This document shows, one piece after another, positions 9,859 to 19,795 of a stretch of 64,000 nt of DNA. This DNA is from Bog-756 sp963727075 (GTDB lineage Bacteria > Actinomycetota > Acidimicrobiia > Acidimicrobiales > RAAP-2), in contig CAVSET010000006.1 of NCBI GenBank assembly GCA_963727075.1, positions 1,364,001 to 1,428,000 of the forward strand. The letters run 5' to 3'. A program made the position numbers and the translations under genes. The notes beneath the pieces were generated by a model that worked only from the letters and a program-made list of their open reading frames with translations, was not told the DNA's origin and did not search any database. Positions within the stretch are counted from its first letter, which is position 1, and the number at the start of each line of letters is the position of its first letter.

Positions 9859-12008
9859 GGTGCGGCCACCGGAGCGGACAGTACACACCCGACCGCCTGG
9901 GCGATCGAGGCCACGCCCCCCACCGCCGGGCCTTGCCCGCACGTCGAGAGGGTGGATGGGGACCGCTGGAGCGGTGGCCCCGCCCGGTCCACCCCGGTCC
10001 ACACCCATGCCCCGGACTGGCGCTCGGGTGCCTGCCCGGTGGCGACGGTCATGAGGAGCACCGTCGAACGGACCCGGTGCACCTGCTCGTAGACGGGGAG
10101 GTGGTCTGGGTCGGGTAGGACGACGCTTGTCACGCCCCACCCGTCCAGGGCCTGCCGGACGGGGGCGATGTCCGCGGGGGTGACGACCTGGGGTCCTCGG
10201 GAGATGGAGAACCGGCCGATGACGGCCTGGCCGGCACCCTCGCTCCCGGCCCGCTCCGGGATGGAGTTCGGACCACCGCCCCCCACCATCGAGAACCGCA
10301 TGCCGTCGACCGCCTGCCAGGTCATCGCGCTCTGGAGCAGGTCGAAGGGAACCGGGAACACCAGAAGGACCTGATGGGCGGGCAGACCGGGGGCGACGGA
10401 GCGGAACCAGGGCGGGAGCACCACCGAGGTGGTGGTCAACGGCAGGCCGTCGGCATCGTAGGCCACGACGGGCGCGATAGCAGCGGCGGCCACCGCCACG
10501 GCGGCCACCCCGGCGACCAGGCGTGCTCTCCGGGAGGCGTGGTCCGGGTCCGAGACGGGACCGGACGTGGCCGCCCCCTTCCATTCGAGGACAGCGTTGC
10601 GGACATGGTCGACGATGAGCCCGAGCATGACGGCCACGGCCAGGTACGTGACGATGAGGAAGCGACTGGGGATGACGTTCTCCATGAGGGGCAACCGGAC
10701 GAAGAGCCGCCAGAGCGTCCACGAGTGGAAATGCAGCCCGAAGGAGAGGGGCACCGAGACAAGGCCGACTGCGGCGAACAGCCAGAGCCGGCGGTCCCGG
10801 CGCCAGAGCACACAGCCGAGGACGAGCACGGCCGTCATGCCGAGACCGATGTACTGACCGGACAGGGTGGGGGCCTGATAGCCGCCGTAGTGCTGGCCGA
10901 GTTGGGTCACGGCACGGGAGGGGGCCTGCGGCCAGAGGTACCCGGCGACGTTGGTGCCGCCGTAGCTCACCAGCGGCGTGCCCCAGACGCTGCCGGCCAG
11001 CCGGGCCGGGCCGTCCAGGGCGAACCACGCCGGGTAGGCGAGCAGGGCCACCGAGGTCACCGCGGCCACCGCCAGACCGGCGACGGCGTGCCGGACACGC
11101 GCCGCGAGGGCCCGCCGTTGCGCCACCACCCCGTAGAGAACCACCAACCCCACGCCGAGGGCGGCGGCCACCACGATGATGACGAGGACCTCGGTCCCGA
11201 CGAAGAATTGCACGGCCATCAGGACACCGAGCGCGACTCCGATGACGACGGGCCGGTGGCGCTGACGGATGAGGATCTCGTCCAGGCAGAGCACCACGAG
11301 GGGTGGGACGAAGGCGGCGGCGAGCATGAGATGGGCATCGGTGAGCGCAATGAGGACGAACGGGGAGAAGCCGTAGAGCAGGCCGCCGACGAATGCCGCC
11401 GGAGCCCAGTCACACCAGCGTCGGAGGAGGACGAACATGGTGAATGCCGAGAGGGCCGGGCTGAGGGTGAGGGCGACGTTCAAGGTGGCCACCGGTCCGA
11501 ACAGCCAGGTGACCGGAGCCAGCACCACGCCCATCCCGACCTCGGCCGTATTGGCCAGCAGGTTGACGCCGGTCGGGTGGAACAGGGCCGTCGAGTACAG
11601 CGGGTTGATCCCGTGGGAGATGGCATAGGCCGGCCAGGCCAGGAACCAGGTGAACAGCGAGCTGTCACCGCACCCGCAGGTGGTGACCGAAGTCGGGTGG
11701 CTCGACCAGACGTGCCACCACAGGAGCACGGCGAGCGCCAGGTAGACGGCACCGCTGATGACGAGGGCCCTCCACGTTCCAGGCCCGGCCGGGCCGCGGG
11801 TGGGGCGGTCCCCCTGCCGCCGCCGCGACGGGGTGCCGCCCGGCACGGCCGTCGTGTCGCCGGGCCGGGACCGCTCGCCGGTGACCACCACGACACCGGC
11901 GGGGGCCGCGAGCTGCTCCGGGACGGCGGCGAAGGATTCGCTCACGACGACACCGACCCGTGGACTGGGCCGCCCCCTGAGAACTCGCATCTGACTTCGA
12001 TGGGGCAT
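9855..12008 (-). CDS. GT-C-like polytopic membrane protein, paralogue 2
   Basis: 717 aa if read from the ATG at 12008; the true start may lie further in, since the first 80 residues are basic and proline-rich with no membrane segment. The family signature in the first outer loop is SVTTCGCGDSSLFTWFLAWP followed by GINPLYSTALFHPTGVNLLA. Then come about 10 TM segments, GGLLYGFSPFVLIALTDAHL and MAVQFFVGTEVL. A soluble C-terminal part of about 180 residues has WGVTSVVLPDPDHLPVYEQV and GAWVWTGV. The Asp in CGCGD sits where GT-C enzymes keep their catalytic acidic residue, so a lipid-linked-sugar transferase is the best guess. It is intact and coupled to the acyltransferase genes downstream. Confidence 0.7.
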   Translation of the reverse strand: MPHRSQMRVLRGRPSPRVGVVVSESFAAVPEQLAAPAGVVVVTGERSRPGDTTAVPGGTPSRRRQGDRPTRGPAGPGTWRALVISGAVYLALAVLLWWHVWSSHPTSVTTCGCGDSSLFTWFLAWPAYAISHGINPLYSTALFHPTGVNLLANTAEVGMGVVLAPVTWLFGPVATLNVALTLSPALSAFTMFVLLRRWCDWAPAAFVGGLLYGFSPFVLIALTDAHLMLAAAFVPPLVVLCLDEILIRQRHRPVVIGVALGVLMAVQFFVGTEVLVIIVVAAALGVGLVVLYGVVAQRRALAARVRHAVAGLAVAAVTSVALLAYPAWFALDGPARLAGSVWGTPLVSYGGTNVAGYLWPQAPSRAVTQLGQHYGGYQAPTLSGQYIGLGMTAVLVLGCVLWRRDRRLWLFAAVGLVSVPLSFGLHFHSWTLWRLFVRLPLMENVIPSRFLIVTYLAVAVMLGLIVDHVRNAVLEWKGAATSGPVSDPDHASRRARLVAGVAAVAVAAAAIAPVVAYDADGLPLTTTSVVLPPWFRSVAPGLPAHQVLLVFPVPFDLLQSAMTWQAVDGMRFSMVGGGGPNSIPERAGSEGAGQAVIGRFSISRGPQVVTPADIAPVRQALDGWGVTSVVLPDPDHLPVYEQVHRVRSTVLLMTVATGQAPERQSGAWVWTGVDRAGPPLQRSPSTLSTCGQGPAVGGVASIAQAVGCVLSAPVAAP

Positions 12009-12051
12009 GTTAGGGGGGCACGTCGGTCCCGGTCCATCCTCCCCAGACCCT

Positions 12052-13963
12052 TCAGCGGGCCGACGTCATGACACAGGGAGCCGCCGCGGGCGCGGTCAGC
12101 GACGTGCAGGCTTCGAATGCGGCCGCCGAAATGGTCACCGGACGCCCGTTCACCGGCACGGCGCGCCACACCCACGCGGCGTGGTCGTAGGTGGGGGGCC
12201 GCCCCAGGACCGCCGTGAACAGGGCCAGGGCGTAGGCCGTGCTCCGACCCTGCTCGTAGAGAGGTAGCCGCGACTGGTCGGGGACGACTATGACGGTCAC
12301 GCCCCAGTCGGTCAGGGCGGAGCGCACGGCGGCCAGGTTCGAGCGGCTCGGGCCCGGGGCGGCCCCCACCGCGAACGACGCCGCCAACAGCACCTCGAAC
12401 CCGGCACGGGCCCGGCCGGCCCGGCCCGCCTGGCCCTCGGGCCCCCCGCCGCCAGCCTCGGCGTAGCGCATCCGGTTGACCGCCTGCCACGCCTGGGAGG
12501 ACTGCAACCCGGAGAAGGGAACCGGATAGGACAACAGCACGTTCCCCGGGGGCAGCGATGCCCCGACCTCCGCATACCACGCCGGCAACACCACCGCCCG
12601 GGTGGTCAGGGGTACCTCGGACCGGAGGGCCAACACCGTCGGGAGGAGCACAGCCAGCGCCAGCACGACCGCCGCCAACGAGCCGTGGCGCCCGATCGGC
12701 TGCCGGCCGGCCAGCCAGGCGCGCGCCCGATCGAGCGTCACCGCCACCATGGCACTCGTGCAGAGCACGACGACGATGGAGAACCGCACCTCCACGACAT
12801 CGCCGACCCAGGGTATGTGGCGAAGGGCCTGCCAGGGCACCCAGTAGCCGGGTCCCGGCCGCAACGAGACCGCCGCGGCGATCAGCCCGACCGCTCCGAA
12901 GAGGAGGAGCCGGCGATCGTGACGCCACAGGATCACACCGGCCACCGCCACCACGATCACCCCGGGCCCGAGGTAGCCGAGGACCGGGAGGATCGGTCCC
13001 TGGTACCCGCCGAAGCGGAGCATCACCTGCTGCAGGTGGGCGAGCCCACCGGTCGACCAAAAGCTGCTGAGCGTGTTCCCGAACTGGCTGATCGACCCGT
13101 TGGACCAGATCGGTCCGGTGAGATGGGCCGGGCCGCGGAGGAGGAACCACGCCGGGTAGGCGAGCACCACCGTGGCAGCACCGACGCCGGTCGCCGCGCC
13201 GCGGAGCGCGTGACCTATCCGGCGGCCGACCGCCTCGGGCTGGGCGCACCAGACGTAGCCCACGACGAGCAGCACGCCGACCGCGGCGAACAGACAGGTG
13301 ATGAGCAGCACCTCGGTGCTCAGGAAGAACTGCACCACCAGCAAGACCGTTAGTGCCGCGCCGAGCGCGGTACGGGGAGCGCCGCTGCCGGACCAGGAGC
13401 TCGTCGAGGACCAACACCAGCAACGGCGGTACGGCCAGAAAGGCCAGGTTCAGCTGGTTGAGGGCCAGCTCGGTGATGACGAGCGGGGAGAACCCGTAGG
13501 CCAGGCCGCCGATGAAGGCGGCCGGGCCCCAGGCCACCCATCGCCGGAGGAGCACGAACATGGCGAAGGCCGATGCGGCGGGTGCCAGGGTCAGGGCCAC
13601 GTTCATGGCGGCGACCGGTCCGACTGCCAGCGTCAGCGGGACCAGGGGCACGCCGAGAGCCAGCACGCTCGTGTCGTTGAGCAGGTTGATGCCGGTCGGG
13701 TGGAACAGCCACTGCGAGTAGAGCACCGTGTGGCCGTGGGTGAGGGCGTAGGCCGGCCACTCGAAGAACCAGATGAACCGGGCGGCGTCACCGCAGCCGC
13801 ACGTGGTGGTGGTCGTCGGGTGCTGGCCCCAGATGCCCCACCACACGAGGACCGACAGGACCAGGTAGGTGGCGAGCGCGACCCCGGTCCCCCATCGACG
13901 GCGGACCCGGAGCGGGTCCGCCGTCGGGCCCACGAGCCCGAGGGAGGTGAGCCCGATGGTCAT
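12052..13963 (-). CDS. GT-C-like polytopic membrane protein, paralogue 3 (one frameshift)
   Basis: ATG at 13963 overlaps the stop of the AftB-like gene upstream (ATGA). The N-terminal half has TTTTTCGCGDAARFIWFFEW, HPTGINLLNDTSVLALGVPL and GGLAYGFSPLVITELALNQL. One frame change near 13350 joins it to QFFLSTEVLLITCLFAAVGV, YPAWFLLRGPAHLTGPIW, GGYQGPILPVLGYLGPGVI and the soluble end DWGVTVIVVPDQSRLPLYEQ...HAAWVWRAV. Joined length is about 635 aa. Closest in layout to paralogues 2 and 4. It probably transfers one sugar in the same glycan; donor and acceptor are unknown. Confidence 0.68.
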
Positions 13964-15831
13964 CGGTGAGACGTGCCGGGCGAGGGGGGGCCACACAGCT
14001 GCTGGGCGGCGACCCGCGGGTCGGCGCTGTACGACAAGGCCGTGAAGCCGAACGAGTGGCCCAGGTTCGAGAGGGCCCGGCCGAACGTCCAGGGAGAGGT
14101 GATGGCATGGAGATACGAGCGCAGCGGATCACAGCCGAGGGCGGCGCGGGCCGAGGCCACCGACGCGGTGGTCGGGCCGCCGGGGACGTATGTCCACCCG
14201 GGGGTGCCGAAGCGGGCCACCATCCAGGCCGGCCCGACGTACTTCTCGTGCCCGGGGCGGGCATGGCGGACGACCGAGGTGTGGCTACCGACCGGGTTGG
14301 CCAACGAGAACTCGTCGTAGAGGTAGACCCGCGGCCCGGCCACATACCCGAGGACTCCGATGGCGGGCACGTTGACGGCCACGGCGAACGGCAACGGCGA
14401 CGTTGCCCGCTCCCTCGACCAGGTGCCGAAGGGCGCGAAGGGATCAGTGACCACCACGAGCTGCTGCCCACCGGGTGCGGTCCTCCGGGCCAGGACGCCC
14501 AGCCGGGTGCCGGCCCGGCCCGACAGCGCGTCGCGGTAGTCGGCGGCGGTGACGGGGTGCGCACGGTGGGTGGCGTCGATCCAGCTGTTGCGCTCATTGG
14601 AGATGAAGACGGTCTGGGGGTTGAGGCCGGTGACAGGGGGTGGGACGAACCGGAGCCAGACGGCGGCCACCGCGGCCCAGGCCACGATGCCGGCCAGGGG
14701 GACCACCAAGGCGGTCCGGAGCTGGTGGCGTGCCACCATGACCGGGAGACAGATGGCGAAGAACGCCGGCAGGAGCAGGCGGGCGTGCATGTAGTCGCCG
14801 CCCACGTAGACGACGTAGACCAGATCGGCCAGCCCGGCCGCGATGGGGGCGACCAGGACCACCACTCCGGTTCGATCGCCGCGCGCCCACCAGGTGGACA
14901 CCCTCACGGCCACGAACGGTACGGCCAACAGCAGCGGAAGCCACAGCGTGTACGGGGCGACGAAGTTCCAGAGGTAGGTGAAGCCCTGGCTCCACCAGGC
15001 GGACCCGGCCGCCTTGGCCAGGCCGGTGTTCGGGGCGAGCAATGCGAAGTAGGACATACGGAACAGCTGATAGGCGAGCGGAACGGCGGCGGCGGCGACA
15101 AGCACCCCAATCCCGCGACCAACCCGTCCGCGGCCCGATGCCCATCCCGGGGCGCTCACCACGACCAGGAGGGCCGCCAGGAGCACCACCGACATGAGGG
15201 CCAGCTCGGGCCGTATGAGGACGCCGAGTCCCAGCAGCAGTCCCACCGGTGCGGCACGGCGCCGACGCTGCTCCACCCGCACCAGCGCGGCAAAGGAGAG
15301 CCCCAGCCACAAGAAGACCATCGACATCTCGAGACCGGATGTGGCGAACTCCCAGACACCCGCCACCGCCGAGACCATGACCAGACCGAGAGGGAACACC
15401 CAGCCCTCGTGGCGGGATCGCCCGAGCCGCTGAGCGGCACGACCACCGGCGACGAAGCCCCCGGCGGTACAGAGCAGCCCGAGGATGACCGACAGCCATT
15501 CGAGTGACACGAAGGGGATCACCTCGTGCAAGCCGGTCAGTGAGAACAGCCAGAGGGGATCCGATGTCACCTCGACCCGCTCGCCGACGTTGAAGACGAG
15601 GCCCTGTCCGGCCACCAGGTTGTCGATGATGCGGAAGTCGATGAATGCGTCCTCGTCCACCCACCGATAGAGCCACGCCCCGACCACGACGACGACGACC
15701 GGCACCACGACCGGCCACCATTCGGAGATCCAGGGCGGCCGGCGGGGTTCGACCTCGGACCTGTCGGCAGCAGCACTGTCGCCACCTCCGGCCAGTCCCG
15801 GCCCATCCGGCAGCCGGACGGCCCGGCTCAT
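13960..15831 (-). CDS. AftB-like GT-C glycosyltransferase (GT89-type)
   Basis: 623 aa, ATG at 15831, intact. After a TM at about residues 40-55 comes VDEDAFIDFRIIDNLVAGQG, then FNVGERVEVTSDPLWLF. In mycobacterial AftB, the decaprenylphosphoryl-arabinose-dependent terminal beta-1,2-arabinofuranosyltransferase, the same place reads DDGLI...R...NLLAGNGPVFNQGERVEA..., so the acidic pair and GERVE motif are kept. A later loop, YVGGDYMHARLLLPAFFAI, also matches. About 10 TM segments and a soluble C-terminal part follow. Membrane-bound pentose or hexose transfer outside the cell is likely. The sugar is not proven: no DprE1/E2 or UbiA gene for decaprenylphosphoryl-arabinose is in the window. Confidence 0.72.
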   Translation of the reverse strand: MSRAVRLPDGPGLAGGGDSAAADRSEVEPRRPPWISEWWPVVVPVVVVVVGAWLYRWVDEDAFIDFRIIDNLVAGQGLVFNVGERVEVTSDPLWLFSLTGLHEVIPFVSLEWLSVILGLLCTAGGFVAGGRAAQRLGRSRHEGWVFPLGLVMVSAVAGVWEFATSGLEMSMVFLWLGLSFAALVRVEQRRRRAAPVGLLLGLGVLIRPELALMSVVLLAALLVVVSAPGWASGRGRVGRGIGVLVAAAAVPLAYQLFRMSYFALLAPNTGLAKAAGSAWWSQGFTYLWNFVAPYTLWLPLLLAVPFVAVRVSTWWARGDRTGVVVLVAPIAAGLADLVYVVYVGGDYMHARLLLPAFFAICLPVMVARHQLRTALVVPLAGIVAWAAVAAVWLRFVPPPVTGLNPQTVFISNERNSWIDATHRAHPVTAADYRDALSGRAGTRLGVLARRTAPGGQQLVVVTDPFAPFGTWSRERATSPLPFAVAVNVPAIGVLGYVAGPRVYLYDEFSLANPVGSHTSVVRHARPGHEKYVGPAWMVARFGTPGWTYVPGGPTTASVASARAALGCDPLRSYLHAITSPWTFGRALSNLGHSFGFTALSYSADPRVAAQQLCGPPSPGTSHR

Positions 15832-17391
15832 TCCCGGGCCGGAACGGACGACGCCTCCATCGGCCGCCGTCCCGGCGCAGACTCAGGCAACGGGGCGGGC
15901 GTGGGTGGCCCGGGCCGGCCCGGGCGCCCGGCCAGCGCCGGTGCCCCGCTGGCCACCACCGCCCAGGTGGCCACGATCCACCAGCCGGCCAGGGCCGGGA
16001 ACTCGCTGATCCGGTGGACCGTCGTGTCCAGCCATGGCACCACCGTGCCCGAACCGGTGATGACGGCTCCGGAGACGGCGACGAGCCCCCACACCAACGC
16101 GACCCAACCCCATCCGTCGTTGGCCGCCCCGCTCAGCCGCCGGGCGGACCGGAACACCAGTCCACCCACCACAGCCACAGGAACAGCCAGGACGAGCACA
16201 TGGAGGTAGGGCGCCATCCCGTCGTAGGTGGCATGAGCGCCGCGACGTCCACTGCCCCACCGGCGAGAAGGTCGCCGAAGCCCCTCGGGCATCGATCACC
16301 CGCATGAGGAGCGGCCAGGCGCCGACCAAGGCCAGCTGCGACGCACCGAGGGCCAGAGGGCGCCAGCCATGGTGCCTTCGCTCCCCCGCCGGCATCGTGA
16401 GCAGGGCCCGGCTGGCCACCAGCGCGATCAGGACGACGGCGGTCGCCGCCCCCTCCACCTTCGACATGCCGGCCACCAGCAGGAGGACGGTCGTCGCCGC
16501 CTGCTCGGACCCTCGTAGGGGCGCCTGCAGGCCGTAGGCCACCGCTCCGACCGCGGCCAACGACCAGATCGGGTCGGCGTAGCCATTCGTCATGAACGGC
16601 TCGGTGATACCGGAGGCCACGAACACCAGCAGTGCTGCGCCGATCACCCCGACCATCATCGGCGCCATGCGCCCGGCGGCGTGAACGGGATCGGACCCCA
16701 CCTGCGGCCGGGCGCCGGTCCGATCATCGGCACGGGAGAGCCGGACCGAGAATCGGCGGCCCAGCTCGACCAACGAGAGGGCGGCGGCGGCCAGCGCACA
16801 GACGTTGAGCGCGGCGATGACGATGACTCCCAGCCGGAACGAGTGGTCACCGGTGACACTCCAGGCGACCGCATTGGACGCGCTGACCAGGGGCGGATAG
16901 GCAGACTGGATGATGACCGCGTCCTTGACCCTCATGTCGACCAGCAATTGATGATGCGGCTGGAGGAACCAGCCCGATCTCATGAGCCACACGGCGCGCG
17001 CGTCGAACCCCACGGTCGGTGTCGACATACCGCGGAGGCACCATGCGCAGGACGCAAACACGGTCAACGCGCCGATGGAGCCGAAGAGACGGGAAGCGCC
17101 GCCGTGAGCAGTACGGTGGCGCAGGCGCCTTCGCCAGGGTCGCCGATCGGGCCGAGCCCCCCAGTAGGCGACTGTGACCGTCGCCCCGGTCACGGCCAGC
17201 GCCACGAACCACCCCATGAAGGCTCCGCCGAGGGCCAGGTAACCGGTGGCAGCCAGGGCGGCGACCACGGCGCCGCCGAGAGGGACCAGCGGAACGGCGA
17301 CCCAGCGCACGCCCACCGCCGCCACCACGGGGAGGAGACCGGCCGCGGCCAGGACGGCCAGCGAGACGAGGACGGCGGGGCCGGTCGTCAT
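15828..17391 (-). CDS. GT-C-like polytopic membrane protein (one frameshift)
   Basis: ATG at 17391 (MTTGPAVLVSLAVLAAAGLL), ending in an ATGA overlap with the AftB-like gene. After four TM segments a loop reads MSTPTVGFDARAVWLMRSGW then QSAYPPLVSASNAVAW. The acidic loop residue and YPPL pattern resemble GT-C enzymes of the GT39/GT87 kind. A frame change near 16265 joins YLHVLVLAVPVAVVGGLVF and the C-terminal Pro-rich tail. Joined length is about 520 aa. It belongs to the same leftward operon as the AftB-like protein. A glycosyltransferase role is inference from fold and neighbours. Confidence 0.55.
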
Positions 17392-17416
17392 CGATCGTCC
17401 GTGATGGCGGGTCCGC

Positions 17417-17986
17417 TCACAGCGGTGTCGGAGGCGGTGGGCCGTGGCCGGCGACACTCGCCCCGGTGCCGACGCGCTCGAAGACATCATGACCGGGAGC
17501 CCCGTAGCGGGCGACCACCACGGTGCCGAGGCAGGCGCCGGCCCCTGCCACGTGGTTGCGCAGCGACAGCCGGGCCACCGCGTTCGAGGGGGGATCGGCA
17601 ATCGTGATCCAACTCCCGACGCCCTTCAACAGCGTGATGTCGTCCTCGAGGTTGTCGCCGGCGAGCAACACGGGCTGTCCGGGGGACACCAGACTGCGCG
17701 CCTGGACGTCGATGCATCGATAGTAGGAGTCGTCGAGGCCGGCGTCCCTCACCGTGGCCGCTCCGAGCCGGCCACTCACGGTCCGATTGGCCCTCACCGC
17801 CTGCACCGTCATCGCGCTCATGGTCACGGCGACCAGTGCGACGGCCGCCACCCTCAGCAGCGGTTTGCGGAGGCTGTGACGACCGGGCACCCGTGCCGGC
17901 GAGCCGTCTCCGTTCACGACCGGCGAGGCTACCAGGGGCCATCGGCTCCGATCGGGCCCCTCCGCGCTGGACAACGCCCTGGCCAA
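17417..17986 (-). CDS. Small membrane-anchored extracytoplasmic protein
   Basis: 189 aa. A basic cytoplasmic N-terminus of about 45 residues, one TM (LLRVAAVALVAVTMSAMTVQ), then an outer domain of about 115 residues with two Cys (YYRCIDVQA, GAGACLGTVVV) that could form a disulphide. The tail is proline-rich. I do not recognise the family. It sits 25 bp upstream of the GT-C gene in the same operon, so it may assist that enzyme or bind its glycan product. Confidence 0.6.
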   Translation of the reverse strand: MARALSSAEGPDRSRWPLVASPVVNGDGSPARVPGRHSLRKPLLRVAAVALVAVTMSAMTVQAVRANRTVSGRLGAATVRDAGLDDSYYRCIDVQARSLVSPGQPVLLAGDNLEDDITLLKGVGSWITIADPPSNAVARLSLRNHVAGAGACLGTVVVARYGAPGHDVFERVGTGASVAGHGPPPPTPL

Positions 17987-18019
17987 CCGATGTTCAGCCG
18001 TTGGACCGGGGCGCTCGGC

Positions 18020-19351
18020 TCATTCGGTCGCCGGCGCGACCGAAGGGGCCAAGACCGGGCTCGGCGGCACGGGGTGCAGTGGCGGCTCCCGGCAAACCGG
18101 TGCAGGCGAGGCCGGGCGGGCCGGTTGGTCCCCGTCCGGTGGCACCCGACCGGCCGGGTCGAGCCGACTCCGGCGCCATTTCATGAGGGGCTTCTCCATC
18201 AGGTACCAGCTGGCCACGGCGATCGGCATGATCACCGCCAGTCGCACGAGCTCGGTCTTCGTATAGGACCATCGCACCGTATAGGGACTGATGGCCACAT
18301 AGATCGGCCAGTGGATCAGGTAGATGGTGTACGACATGTCACCGAAGAACACGAACACCGACAGCCCGGTGAGCCGGGTCCCCCATCCCGTCGGGTGGAT
18401 GAGGAAGTAGACGATGACCACGGCGGACGCGACCTCGCTGACCGGCAGCCAGAACAAGGGGAGAGACCGGGGGGCCAGGTCGACATGGAGGACGATCCAG
18501 ACCAGGATCGCAGTGGAGCCCAGGGCTGCCACCACCAGCACCCGTTTGGCCCAGGGTCTCCACCGGCCCAGATGTCCGCCGGTGGCGAGGAGCCCGAGCA
18601 GGCACCCGAGGAAGAGCGCGTCGGCTCGGGTGTCGAAGGCGTAGTAGACACGCGCCACGCTCACCGGGCCCCAGTGCTGGTCACCGAGGACCAGCCAGAC
18701 CCGGTTGGCCGCGCTGGCGGCAATGCCGGTCAGGGCCAGGGCATAGGCGAGCCGGCGGTTCCCGAACTTGAGCGCGGCCACCAGCAAGACGGCCCAGATC
18801 AAGTAGAACTGCTCCTCCACCGCCACGGACCAGCACTGGGCGAGGAAGCCGAGGTTCGGCTCATGGGAGAAGGCCGACCGGTAATCGGACACGTAGAGCA
18901 GTGCCGAGGCCGAGTCTCCCCAAATGCGATTGCCGGCGTTGGCGACCGGGACGATCAGTGCGTAGAGGGCGAGGAGGCCCACGGTCATCACCAAGGGAGG
19001 CAGCAGGCGGACGGCCCGCCTCGAGTAGAACGCGCCCAGACTGATGGCTCCGGTCCGCTGGTGCTCTCGGGCCAGCATGGTGGTGATGAGGAACCCGCTC
19101 AGTACGAAGAACACCCCGAGGGACACCCACGCGCCCGGGAGCGTCCGGAAGTTGGAATGGAAGACGAGTATCAGCGAGAGGGCGATGGCCCGGATGCCCG
19201 TCAGCGCCGGGCGGTGGCCCAACACGAACGGCTCCGGCGAAGTGGCACCATCCTCCGCCGGCCGATCGTGGGCAGGTACGACCGCCCCCCGGGGAGACCC
19301 CCTCTCCGCATGCATCCGGGCCATTCTGGCGCAAAGAGCCCAGCCGGTCAC
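18020..19351 (-). CDS. OafA-type membrane acyltransferase (acyltransferase-3, no SGNH)
   Basis: 443 aa from 19351; internal ATGs at 19324 and 19315 (MHAERG) are equally good starts, and the first conserved residue is about position 48. Motifs: LTGIRAIALSLILVFHSNFR with the key His, FYSRRAVRLLPPLVM, CWSVAVEEQFYLIWAVLL, YYAFDTRADALFLGCLLGLL and MSYTIYLIHWPIYVAI. About 10 TM segments end in a proline-rich cytoplasmic tail. It probably O-acylates a sugar in the envelope glycan by itself or hands acyl groups to a partner. First gene of the leftward arm, facing the rightward arm across a 444-bp spacer. Its closest relative here is the gene at 21870. Confidence 0.87.
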   Translation of the reverse strand: MTGWALCARMARMHAERGSPRGAVVPAHDRPAEDGATSPEPFVLGHRPALTGIRAIALSLILVFHSNFRTLPGAWVSLGVFFVLSGFLITTMLAREHQRTGAISLGAFYSRRAVRLLPPLVMTVGLLALYALIVPVANAGNRIWGDSASALLYVSDYRSAFSHEPNLGFLAQCWSVAVEEQFYLIWAVLLVAALKFGNRRLAYALALTGIAASAANRVWLVLGDQHWGPVSVARVYYAFDTRADALFLGCLLGLLATGGHLGRWRPWAKRVLVVAALGSTAILVWIVLHVDLAPRSLPLFWLPVSEVASAVVIVYFLIHPTGWGTRLTGLSVFVFFGDMSYTIYLIHWPIYVAISPYTVRWSYTKTELVRLAVIMPIAVASWYLMEKPLMKWRRSRLDPAGRVPPDGDQPARPASPAPVCREPPLHPVPPSPVLAPSVAPATE

Positions 19352-19795
19352 CTATGGCTGCTGCCCGAGTCAGTCGGGCGGACTGGCCGGTTCGGCCGGC
19401 GGTCCGTCTAGCGAGAAGTCCGTCATGCCGTCATTCGATCGTTCGAAGCCGTCGGACGTCAGCCGCATGATCCAACTGCCATGCGACCAGGCGCCCAGAG
19501 GCAGAAGACTAGGGTCGCCGAGATGGCCCACGTGAAGAAGAGCGGGTGGTTACGACCCCGCTTCGGACCAACGCGCGGCTCGGGAGTCCAGTCAGGGGCC
19601 TCGGAACTGGAATCTCCTGGGGATCGACGGCGGTCACGCACCTATCTTGATCGACCGCTCCAGCCCTCAGCGGGAGGACCTTCAACGGCGCAGGTGACCA
19701 GCGCACGAGTTGCTTTGCCTCGGTCATGACGAACTCTTGACGACAGGCGACGAACTCTTGACGACAGGCATGGTGGGGCGCACGGCTGGGGGCTG
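19352..19795. promoter_or_regulatory. Divergent spacer between the two glycan arms
   Basis: 444 bp with no convincing gene on either strand. It separates the leftward arm (18-6 kb) and rightward arm (19.8-25.2 kb), so it must hold their promoters if each arm is one operon. The visible structure is a 21-bp tandem duplication near the rightward gene. A short inverted repeat TTCGA-4 nt-TCGAA lies at about 19434-19447. No promoter boxes can be named with confidence. Confidence 0.5.
19728..19769 (+). repeat. Perfect 21-bp tandem duplication
   Basis: Two adjacent identical 21-bp units (19728-19748 and 19749-19769), each beginning GACGAACTCTTG and ending GACAGGC. Within each unit GACGA occurs near both ends. 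It lies 26-68 bp upstream of the earliest possible start of the rightward GT-C gene. A tandem pair at this distance could be a regulator-binding site or a slippage-prone element; only two copies are present. Confidence 0.85.

Noticed and set aside
8494..11028. An 844-residue open frame on the minus strand
   Set aside because: Its first half is out of frame with the intact GT-C gene at 9855-12008; only the part after 9858 is coding, as the N-terminus of the acyltransferase.
10374..12071. A 565-codon plus-strand open frame rich in Gly, Asp, Glu and Arg
   Set aside because: It is antisense to the GT-C gene with its conserved motifs; the low-complexity composition is that of a GC-rich shadow frame.
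19728..19769. The tandem units as a CRISPR or attachment-site remnant
   Set aside because: Only two directly adjacent copies, no spacers, no cas genes, and no integrase or tRNA nearby.
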